DNA of 12,067 bases, from NCBI GenBank assembly GCA_002391075.1, contig DGRN01000026.1, forward strand, positions 1 to 12,067, given 5' to 3'. Numbering within the stretch: the stretch's first letter is position 1; each line of letters starts with the position of its first letter. A model generated the notes under the pieces. That model searched no databases and was not told where the DNA came from. It saw only the letters and a list, made by a program, of their open reading frames with translations. Source of the DNA: Candidatus Saccharibacteria bacterium UBA4387. GTDB lineage: Bacteria > Patescibacteriota > Saccharimonadia > Saccharimonadales > Saccharimonadaceae. A program made the translations under genes and the position numbers. Below, in pieces: positions 5,410 through 11,178 of this stretch.

Positions 5410-6159
5410 TTATTCTGTTACTTCCACTATCGAATCGTAATTTGGCTCGCTTGGCAGACCGGCTTCTTTCAGCGCGTTCTTAATGCCATCCTCGACAAAA
5501 TTGCGAATGTCGTCCATATTTTTAACTTCCGTCATATCAATCGCCTTGCCGTTAATTAGGAAAGCTGGCGTTCCGGTAATCTTGTCATTGTTCGCGCCCA
5601 GCGCATAATCGAAGTTAATTTTCTTTTCGATATTTTCATCACTCAAATCGCTGCGGAATTTTTCCTCATCGCCATCTGGTGCTACAGTCTTGAATAGGCG
5701 CGCGAATTCGTCTGTGCGACTACTACCGTCCAGATTTATCCAACCAGCGCGATTGCTATACATAATTTCGACCATATCCCAGAAATAACCCTGCCGGCTC
5801 GCACTTTCGATAGCTGCCGACGCCGCACGTGCATTTTTATGTCCTTGAATTGGGAAACTGCGGAAGATGAACGCCACACGATCGCCGTAAAGCTTTGTCA
5901 GTTCGCTAATCCTCGGCATTACGGATGCACAACCAGGGCACTGCATGTCCGCATATTCGACCAAAACAACACTAGAGTCGGTTTTACCGCGCACATGGTC
6001 GGCCACATTGCCATTATTCTCGTCTGCTGCAATGATTTTCGTTGAATCATACTGACTGTAATCTATTGTGTCTGCTTGCTTTTGCAAAAAAGAACTTACG
6101 ACCAAACCTCCAAAAAGCGCCGTGATGATAATAATAACTGCTACTGTAACCTTATTCAT
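5410..6159 (-). CDS. Membrane-anchored DsbA-family thiol-disulfide oxidoreductase
   Basis: The protein is 249 residues, with one N-terminal hydrophobic anchor (about 4-25) followed by an extracytoplasmic thioredoxin-fold domain. The active site 'YADMQCPGCASV' places a CPGC pair at Cys74/Cys77. 'KITGTPAFLING' carries the conserved cis-proline (Pro198), with the helical DsbA insertion between them. It probably introduces or shuffles disulfides in exported proteins. Possible clients in this window are the Cys-repeat surface protein and the secreted HNH nuclease with four cysteines (inference). The ATG at 6159 is 6 nt from an extended -10. The gene is divergent from the CBS-pair gene with overlapping promoters and ends at a strong bidirectional terminator. 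Confidence 0.93.
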   Translation of the reverse strand: MNKVTVAVIIIITALFGGLVVSSFLQKQADTIDYSQYDSTKIIAADENNGNVADHVRGKTDSSVVLVEYADMQCPGCASVMPRISELTKLYGDRVAFIFRSFPIQGHKNARAASAAIESASRQGYFWDMVEIMYSNRAGWINLDGSSRTDEFARLFKTVAPDGDEEKFRSDLSDENIEKKINFDYALGANNDKITGTPAFLINGKAIDMTEVKNMDDIRNFVEDGIKNALKEAGLPSEPNYDSIVEVTE

Positions 6160-6167
6160 GCTAAAAT
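6159..6167 (+). promoter_or_regulatory. Extended -10 for the CBS-pair gene
   Basis: TGCTAAAAT ends 8 nt before the ATG at 6176. It shares bases 6166-6167 with the opposing -10 of the dsbA-like gene. Confidence 0.6.
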
Positions 6168-6174
6168 TTTACCA
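6166..6174 (-). promoter_or_regulatory. Extended -10 for the dsbA-like gene
   Basis: Leftward TGGTAAAAT ends 6 nt before the ATG at 6159. The whole 16-bp gap between the two start codons is filled by the two opposed -10 elements, so one polymerase should exclude the other. Confidence 0.65.
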
Positions 6175-6175
6175 T

Positions 6176-6823
6176 ATGGACTCTCTATTTTTTAGAGTGA
6201 TGGCGAGCATAACTCGCAAAATCGACCCAATCTTGGAAAAATATCGCCCACCGAAAGCTCCGGCCGCACCTGCAGTTCCGCAAACAGAGAAGGAGCTAAT
6301 CTCTCTGCTAAAACGTATACCCAGAGCGGCGCTAGAGGCGACTCAACGCGAGCAAATTATCACGACTCTAGGCGCGAAAGATTTACGCGTAGCCGATGTA
6401 ATGGCGCCGCGCCGCCAAATTGCGCTAATTCATACCGCCGACAAACTCGGCCCTCTGCTGCTAGACAAACTGCATCGAACCGGCGCAAAAATATTTCCTG
6501 TTATCGACGAACACTCGCAGATTTGTGGCGTTGCGCGGAGCGACATTTTTGACATCCATAAAATCAGTGAAGACAGCAATATCTTAAACTATACAGATCG
6601 AAACGTCGTCTACGTGGCGCCAGATTATACGCTGGACGAGGCGCTGCGAGTTTTTCTGCGCAATCGCACGGACTATTGCCTGGTCGTGAATGAAAAGATG
6701 CAGATTAAGGGTTTCTTGACTATCGCGCATGTTGTCGAGCATCTGCTGTGCGCCGCCAGGCAGGAAGACGATTTTTCTCAAGATTCAGATCCGATGGCCG
6801 TAGCCTCGCGTCACACCAATTAA
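6176..6823 (+). CDS. CBS-domain pair protein, CorC/HlyC-like core without membrane domain
   Basis: The 215-residue protein contains two CBS motifs. CBS1 begins with 'VADVMAPRRQIALIH' (72-86), the hallmark of the CorC/HlyC/TlyC (CNNM) family, and ends in 'KIFPVIDEHSQICGVARSDIFDI'. CBS2 spans about 143-190 ('VVYVAPDYTLDEALRVFL', 'CLVVNEKMQIKGFLTI'). The usual N-terminal four-helix DUF21 membrane domain and the C-terminal CorC_HlyC domain are missing. Only a short N-terminal stretch and an Ala/Pro linker (25-35) precede it. It may be a soluble adenosyl-nucleotide sensor; the partner is unknown. The ATG at 6176 is chosen because it follows the -10 by 8 nt, and in-frame codons further upstream lie inside the divergent gene. 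Confidence 0.85.
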   Translation: MDSLFFRVMASITRKIDPILEKYRPPKAPAAPAVPQTEKELISLLKRIPRAALEATQREQIITTLGAKDLRVADVMAPRRQIALIHTADKLGPLLLDKLHRTGAKIFPVIDEHSQICGVARSDIFDIHKISEDSNILNYTDRNVVYVAPDYTLDEALRVFLRNRTDYCLVVNEKMQIKGFLTIAHVVEHLLCAARQEDDFSQDSDPMAVASRHTN

Positions 6824-6825
6824 AA

Positions 6826-6834
6826 TGTTATAAT
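6826..6834 (+). promoter_or_regulatory. Extended -10 promoter for the EamA-type permease
   Basis: TGTTATAAT (perfect hexamer with extended TG) lies between the CBS stop and the permease. It ends 6 nt before the ATG at 6841. Transcription should start at about that A, so the ATG at 6835 would not be in the mRNA. Confidence 0.7.
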
Positions 6835-6840
6835 ATGCTT

Positions 6841-7785
6841 ATGCTGTGGGCGATTTTTCCGATTTTTGCATCGATTTTCTATTGTGCTGGCTCCTATATA
6901 CAAAATTATTTGACCGACCACGCTTTGCCGCGCAAAAAAGCCGGCTCGTATGTCGTAATGCATATTCCGTGCTATCTGGTGGCCATGATTTTGGTGCTCG
7001 CCGCCTTTGGTCGCGCCGTTTTTATGATGCCGATTCCGAATATTATCGGTTTGCTAGTCGCCGGTGCAATAAACGTGCTTGGCTCTATGTTTTTCTATCG
7101 CGCTCTTCAGATTGGCGATACGATTGATATCAATATCTTCGGACAAACGAGTCCGCTTATTTCGCTAGGCCTTGGTGTTCTGATGCTCGGCGAAAAAATT
7201 ACTGCCACACAAGCTCTCGCCTTTTTATTTATCATGGCAGCCGTAATTATCGTAATGTTTGGCAGTCGCAAAAAACGTAACGGCCCGCCGAACCTAAAGG
7301 TCGCAATTATAACTCTAATCTATGCCTTCTTTTCAATTTTGTCGGACGTGGTTTATAAACAATTTATTGGTAATGGCGTGGCGGACTTCTCGCTCTTAGC
7401 TCAAGGATTTTTCTTCTTCGAGCTTGGTTCATTTCTCTTCTCGGCCATTCTGTTAATTTGCGTAGAATCTTGGCGCGACGCCCTGAAACGCACATTTTTC
7501 GTCGGCAAAAAACATCCGATGAATATGTTTCTCAGCCTGATGGATTCGCTAACTTATCTTATCGCGGAAGTTTTGTATAAAATGGGCTTAATTTTGGCGC
7601 CAATCGTAGCACTCGTCACTGCCGTCAGCAAGGCTGCCAGCCTCTTCTCGTCATTCTTCTTAGCGCTCGTGCTTGCAAAAATCTTCCCAAAACATATTCG
7701 TTCGAAAAAATTTACCCGCAAAGCCATGATGCAATACCTGTTCTCGGCGGTCCTTATCCTGGTCGGCATCGTGATGATGAATTAG
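6841..7785 (+). CDS. EamA/DMT-superfamily permease
   Basis: This 314-residue, highly hydrophobic protein has about ten membrane helices in two five-helix halves, separated by a basic loop (SRKKRNGPPN). The first half ends with the EamA signature region: 'FYRALQIGDTIDINIFGQTSPLISLGLGVLMLGEKITATQAL' includes the helix 3/4 loop and the conserved LGE preceding helix 5. The second half repeats the pattern (EVLYKMGLILAPIVALVTAVSKAASLFSSFFLALVL). The family exports or imports small metabolites such as amino acids or nucleotide sugars, and the substrate cannot be read from sequence. The start is set by the promoter (see 6826-6834), giving an N-terminus MLWAIFPIFAS that enters helix 1 directly. No clear terminator follows before the dnaJ promoter. 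Confidence 0.9.
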   Translation: MLWAIFPIFASIFYCAGSYIQNYLTDHALPRKKAGSYVVMHIPCYLVAMILVLAAFGRAVFMMPIPNIIGLLVAGAINVLGSMFFYRALQIGDTIDINIFGQTSPLISLGLGVLMLGEKITATQALAFLFIMAAVIIVMFGSRKKRNGPPNLKVAIITLIYAFFSILSDVVYKQFIGNGVADFSLLAQGFFFFELGSFLFSAILLICVESWRDALKRTFFVGKKHPMNMFLSLMDSLTYLIAEVLYKMGLILAPIVALVTAVSKAASLFSSFFLALVLAKIFPKHIRSKKFTRKAMMQYLFSAVLILVGIVMMN

Positions 7786-7790
7786 CACTC

Positions 7791-7819
7791 TTGACCCATC
7801 GACTGCTAAATACTATAAT
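7791..7819 (+). promoter_or_regulatory. Promoter for dnaJ
   Basis: TTGACC (7791-7796), 17 bp, TATAAT (7814-7819): near-consensus sigma-70 type. The -10 ends 7 nt before the ATG at 7827, so the mRNA is probably leaderless. No CIRCE-type inverted repeat was noticed. Confidence 0.75.
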
Positions 7820-7826
7820 GTAAGGC

Positions 7827-8717
7827 ATGAGTAAACGGGACTATTATGAGGTTCTTGGCGTCCAGAAGGGCGCATCTGATGACGAAATCAAGAAAGCTTT
7901 TCGCAAGCTTGCTATTAAATACCATCCAGACAAAAATCCGGGCAACAAAGAAGCGGAAGCGAAATTCAAAGAGGCGAACGAGGCCTATAGTGTTTTGAGT
8001 GATAAAACTAAGCGCGCTCGCTATGATCAATTCGGTCACGCTGGGGTTGGCGGCGCTGGCTCTAGCGATGGTGGCAATCCGTTTGGCGCCTATGGTTTCA
8101 ACGGCCAGAGCTTCAACTTCGATTTCGGTGGTGGCGGACTTGATGATATCTTGGGCAGTATTTTTGGTTTTGGTGGCGGTTTTCGCGGTGCACGTCGCGG
8201 TCGTGATTACAAAACCAGCACAACTATTGATTTCAAAGAGGCGATTTTCGGCGTAACAAAAGATATCACTATCGACGGCGAAAATGTCAAACTCAAAATC
8301 CCTGCCGGCATCCATGACGGCCAGTCGATTCGCTTGAGCGGTCGGGGCGGCCCAGCTCCAGAGGGCGGCGAGCGTGGCGACCTCTATGTTGAGATTCGCG
8401 TACGCGCCGACAAACATTTGACTCGCGAAGGTGACTTAATTCTGTCGGAGGTAACCATTACGATGACTGAGGCCGCTCTTGGTACAGAGGTTGACGTAGA
8501 AACAGTCGACGGCGTCATCACGATGAAAGTCCCAGCCGGCACACAGCCAGGCACGAACTTCAAACTTTCGGGCCACGGCGCACCAAGGCTCGGCTCCGAA
8601 GAACGCGGTCCACACATCGTCACAATCCTAGTTGAAATCCCAAAAAATCTTTCACGTAAGCAAAAAGAGCTTCTGCAAGAATTTGACAAAGCCAAAAAAC
8701 GCGGCATCTTCCGCTAA
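7827..8717 (+). CDS. dnaJ: DnaJ/Hsp40 co-chaperone without zinc finger (CbpA-like, class B)
   Basis: This is the co-chaperone that stimulates DnaK ATP hydrolysis and delivers clients. An N-terminal J domain (5-69) has the HPD motif at 33-35 ('[10 protein letters not shown]'). A Gly/Phe-rich segment at about 71-122 follows, then two C-terminal beta-sandwich domains ('[11 protein letters not shown]', '[22 protein letters not shown]' and '[21 protein letters not shown]'). The four CxxCxGxG zinc repeats of classical DnaJ are absent and there is no cysteine in that region. The 296 residues are about 80 shorter than E. coli DnaJ. The protein resembles CbpA or class B Hsp40, so the symbol dnaJ is used in the broad sense. 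The gene has its own strong promoter and ends at a bidirectional terminator. Confidence 0.93.
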   Translation: MSKRDYYEVLGVQKGASDDEIKKAFRKLAIKYHPDKNPGNKEAEAKFKEANEAYSVLSDKTKRARYDQFGHAGVGGAGSSDGGNPFGAYGFNGQSFNFDFGGGGLDDILGSIFGFGGGFRGARRGRDYKTSTTIDFKEAIFGVTKDITIDGENVKLKIPAGIHDGQSIRLSGRGGPAPEGGERGDLYVEIRVRADKHLTREGDLILSEVTITMTEAALGTEVDVETVDGVITMKVPAGTQPGTNFKLSGHGAPRLGSEERGPHIVTILVEIPKNLSRKQKELLQEFDKAKKRGIFR

Positions 8718-8720
8718 AAC

Positions 8721-8744
8721 AAACCCGCTCTTCGCAGCGGGTTT
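8721..8744. terminator. Bidirectional terminator between dnaJ and ruvB
   Basis: A perfect 9-bp stem AAACCCGCT/AGCGGGTTT (8721-8729 with 8736-8744) with loop CTTCGC. TTTT follows on the plus strand (within 8742-8745). On the minus strand TTTGTTTT follows. It lies in the 28-bp gap between the convergent dnaJ and ruvB stop codons and serves both. Confidence 0.92.
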
Positions 8745-8745
8745 T

Positions 8746-9747
8746 CTAAAGCTTGCCCAAATGCTGACGTGCCTTCATCGTAACGACACGCCCGCGCTTC
8801 GTGCGCTCGATCATACCTAACTGCATCAGGTATGGCTCATAAAAATCTTCAATCGTGCTCGCTTCATCGCCCGTCAAAGACGCAATCGTGTTTAGACCAA
8901 CCGGCTTATCGCCGTAATTATCAATGATTAGTTCGAGCATGTTTCTATCGGCCGGGTCAAGACCCAACTCGTCAATTTCGAGCATTTCTAAGGCAGCCTT
9001 CGTTGACTTCATGTCGATAATTCCATCGCCATTTACGTCAGCATAATCGCGCACGCGCTTCAATAGGCGATTTGCGATGCGTGGCGTCAATCTAGATCGT
9101 TCTGCTAGCATTTTTGCCGCCTCCGCTTCAATCTTTGTCCCAAGCAGGCTTGCCGAGCGCTCAATAATCTTCTGAATATCGCCAGGCGTATAATATTCTA
9201 GCCTAAACTGCTGCCCGAAACGATCACGAAAAGGCTGCGCCAAAGAGCCGGCTTGAGTAGTGGCTCCAATCAATGTAAAATGTGGCAAATCCAGGCGCAC
9301 GCTACGAGATGCCGGCCCTTTGCCGATTATGATATCCAGTTTGTAATCTTCCATCGCCGAATAGAGAACCTCTTCAACGACGCGCCGCAGGCGATGAATC
9401 TCATCAATAAACAGCACGTCGCCATCGGTCAAATTCGTCAATATGCTCGCCAAATCACCAGGCTTCTCGACGGACGGCCCAGAAGTGATGCGAAAATTCG
9501 CATTCATCTCATGCGCGATTACTCCAGCCATCGTGGTTTTCCCGAGTCCAGGCGGCCCATGAAGGAGTACGTGATCTAGGGAATCGCCGCGCTTTTTCGC
9601 AGCATCAATCGCAAGCTTCAGGGTGGTTTTTATTCTCGGTTGCCCGATATATTCATCAAAGGTAGTTGGCCGCAGCGAAAATTCAACCGCCTTTTCTTCG
9701 GTATCGTCCTCGTGTAAGCTCGTATCTGTCACTCTCTCGATGGCCAT
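8746..9747 (-). CDS. ruvB: Holliday junction branch migration ATPase RuvB
   Basis: RuvB is the hexameric AAA+ motor that drives branch migration with RuvA. The 333-residue product shows Walker A 'GPPGLGKTT' (64-72), Walker B 'LFIDEIHRL' (112-120), the RuvA-binding hairpin region (about 134-150), sensor 1 'GATT' (161-164), the arginine-finger segment 'PFRDRFG' (172-178), sensor 2 '[14 protein letters not shown]' (223-236) and a C-terminal winged helix ending in '[15 protein letters not shown]'. The conserved Arg after GATT (GATTRAG) is Gln165 here. The ATG at 9747 is chosen because TATAAT ends 7 nt before it. The longer frame from 9783 would start upstream of the promoter. It sits apart from ruvC-ruvA. 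Confidence 0.97.
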   Translation of the reverse strand: MAIERVTDTSLHEDDTEEKAVEFSLRPTTFDEYIGQPRIKTTLKLAIDAAKKRGDSLDHVLLHGPPGLGKTTMAGVIAHEMNANFRITSGPSVEKPGDLASILTNLTDGDVLFIDEIHRLRRVVEEVLYSAMEDYKLDIIIGKGPASRSVRLDLPHFTLIGATTQAGSLAQPFRDRFGQQFRLEYYTPGDIQKIIERSASLLGTKIEAEAAKMLAERSRLTPRIANRLLKRVRDYADVNGDGIIDMKSTKAALEMLEIDELGLDPADRNMLELIIDNYGDKPVGLNTIASLTGDEASTIEDFYEPYLMQLGMIERTKRGRVVTMKARQHLGKL

Positions 9748-9754
9748 ATCTATA

Positions 9755-9783
9755 ATTATAGTATCACACTCCTTAGCGCGCAA
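9755..9783 (-). promoter_or_regulatory. Promoter for ruvB
   Basis: Read leftward: TTGCGC (9783-9778), 17 bp, TATAAT (9760-9755). The -10 ends 7 nt before the ATG at 9747. The same -35 and spacing occur at the surface-protein gene. Confidence 0.7.
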
Positions 9784-9832
9784 AGCGTATCACGAAATAG
9801 TTATGGGATTTTGCAACTAAAGCCGCTTATGC

Positions 9833-9870
9833 TTTTACCTTTTTACCTATAATTGGTAGAATTATATAAA
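9833..9870 (+). promoter_or_regulatory. Rubrerythrin promoter region with tandem TTTTACCT repeat
   Basis: An exact tandem 8-mer, TTTTACCT at 9833-9840 and 9841-9848, is followed by several possible -10s: TATAAT (9848-9853), TGGTAGAAT (9854-9862) and TATAAA (9865-9870). TTTACC at 9834 and 9842 lies 17 bp from TAGAAT and TATAAA respectively, so two overlapping promoters offset by 8 bp are possible. The tandem repeat could instead bind a redox regulator. Which -10 is used cannot be told by eye. Confidence 0.45.
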
Positions 9871-9884
9871 GCAAAAGGAGGAAT

Positions 9885-10427
9885 ATGGCGGAATTAAAAG
9901 GTACGAAAACAGAGAAGAATTTAAACACGGCCTTTGCGGGAGAATCTCAGGCGCGTGTCAAATACGAATATTACGCTAGTAAGGCTAAAAAAGAGGGCTA
10001 CGAGCAAGTATCGGCTATTTTTGAGGAGACTAGCAAGAACGAAAAAGAGCATGCCAAAATCTGGTTCAAGCTCTTGCATGACGGCGCCGTTCCGGAAACG
10101 ACAGAGAATCTCGCCGATGCGATCAAGGGTGAAGATTATGAATACGTCAAAATGTATGCCAAATTTGCCGAAGAAGCGCGTGAAGAGGGCTTTGAGGAAA
10201 TCGCTCAGCTCTTTGAGAAAGTTGGTAAAATCGAACTCCATCACGAAGAGCGTTTTCAACGCATCAAAGAAAAAATCGAAAAAGGCGTCTATTTTAAGGG
10301 TGATGGTATAGCGGTTTGGAAGTGTCGAAATTGTGGCTATATCCATATTGGCGAATCAGCGCCAAAAGTATGCCCAGTCTGCAGCCATCCACAGGCCTAT
10401 TTCGAGATAAGTGCAGAGAATTACTAA
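9885..10427 (+). CDS. rbr: Rubrerythrin (diiron peroxidase with C-terminal rubredoxin domain)
   Basis: Rubrerythrin reduces hydrogen peroxide with electrons from a rubredoxin-type centre and protects against oxidative stress in the cytoplasm. The 180-residue protein has a four-helix ferritin-like domain with diiron ligands visible as Glu20 (AFAGESQA), Glu53 and His56 (NEKEHAKIW), and Glu117/His120 (IELHHEERF), plus acidic residues in 'GEDYEYVKMYAKFAEEAREEGF' (82-103). A C-terminal rubredoxin knuckle pair follows, CRNC (147-150) and CPVC (163-166). Length and order are standard. An AGGAGG Shine-Dalgarno motif sits 3 nt before the ATG, closer than usual, and a leader of roughly 10-30 nt makes it unlike the leaderless neighbours. 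The HNH nuclease gene begins 1 nt after its stop. Confidence 0.96.
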   Translation: MAELKGTKTEKNLNTAFAGESQARVKYEYYASKAKKEGYEQVSAIFEETSKNEKEHAKIWFKLLHDGAVPETTENLADAIKGEDYEYVKMYAKFAEEAREEGFEEIAQLFEKVGKIELHHEERFQRIKEKIEKGVYFKGDGIAVWKCRNCGYIHIGESAPKVCPVCSHPQAYFEISAENY

Positions 10428-10428
10428 T

Positions 10429-11178
10429 ATGCATCACGGCGTTTCGTATCGAATTCGCCGCATAGTCTCGGTTTTTGTTGCCTTGTTTAGCTTCGCTTTG
10501 TTCATCTTTCTAAATCCCGGCTCATATCAACCCGCGCAAAGCGTAGAGATTGCACCTACTGACGCGCCACCGATAGAATTAAAAGCGACGCAAGAGCAAA
10601 TCGATTCTTTTCTAGCGAGCGATGTCCTAGAGAAACTCGCCGTTCAAGAAAAGAATACCAGTGAAAAATACTACCGCAAACTTTTCTACGACAACTGGGG
10701 AATGACCGATTCTGGCTGTAATGTGCGTGAAGCTATCTTGGCGCGCGATATGTCAGATGTTGTGCTGAATGGTTGCAAAGTCGCTTCCGGTGTCTTAAAT
10801 GACCCTTATACTGGGAAAATTATTAATTTTAGGCGCGGCCAGGATACTTCAAGCGAAGTACAAATCGATCATGTTGTCGCATTGAGCAACGCCTGGGCGA
10901 CGGGCGCCTATGCTTTTGACGGCGATAAAAGATATGAAATCAGCCAAGATCCGCTAAATCTAATAGCCGTGGATGGCCCGGCAAACCAGGAAAAATCCGA
11001 TCAGGATGCATCGGATTGGTTGCCTAGCAATACGGCTTTTCGCTGCGAATATGTTGCGCGTCAAATTTCAGTAAAATATAAATACAAGCTCTGGGTGACG
11101 CCTTCTGAAAAGACGAAGATGCGCGAAGTATTGTCTACTTGTCCAGAGCAGTCTACTCTAGGATTAGAAAATCTTTAA
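10429..11178 (+). CDS. Secreted or membrane-tethered HNH nuclease (DUF1524/GmrSD C-terminal family)
   Basis: The 249-residue protein has a basic N-terminus and a hydrophobic span (about 11-29), acting as signal peptide or membrane anchor, followed by an extracytoplasmic domain. The domain has 'DSGCNVREAILARDM' (94-108), 'GVLNDPYTGK' (121-130), the catalytic 'QIDHVVALSNAW' with Asp147-His148, 'DPLNLIAVDGPANQEKSD' (174-191) and 'DWLPSNTAFRCEYVARQ' (196-212). This matches exported HNH proteins common in Actinobacteria. Four cysteines (97, 116, 206, 238) could form two disulfides. It may degrade external DNA for nucleotide scavenging or act on a host or competitor (inference). It starts 1 nt after rubrerythrin, so co-transcription is likely. 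The GTG at 10411 would overlap rubrerythrin and is less likely. Its 3' end overlaps rnhB by 26 bp. Confidence 0.9.
   Translation: MHHGVSYRIRRIVSVFVALFSFALFIFLNPGSYQPAQSVEIAPTDAPPIELKATQEQIDSFLASDVLEKLAVQEKNTSEKYYRKLFYDNWGMTDSGCNVREAILARDMSDVVLNGCKVASGVLNDPYTGKIINFRRGQDTSSEVQIDHVVALSNAWATGAYAFDGDKRYEISQDPLNLIAVDGPANQEKSDQDASDWLPSNTAFRCEYVARQISVKYKYKLWVTPSEKTKMREVLSTCPEQSTLGLENL

Noticed and set aside
6068..6175. N-terminal extension of the CBS-pair protein
   Set aside because: The extension is antisense to the dsbA-like N-terminus and lies upstream of the -10. The ATG at 6176 fits the promoter geometry.
7806..8417. Long open frame antisense to dnaJ (about 200 codons)
   Set aside because: Low-complexity Ala/Thr-rich translation complementary to a real, well-conserved gene, with no promoter or initiation signal. 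A shadow frame.
9921..10346. Open frame antisense to rubrerythrin
   Set aside because: Phe/Leu-rich mirror of the Glu/Lys-rich rubrerythrin codons. No independent support.
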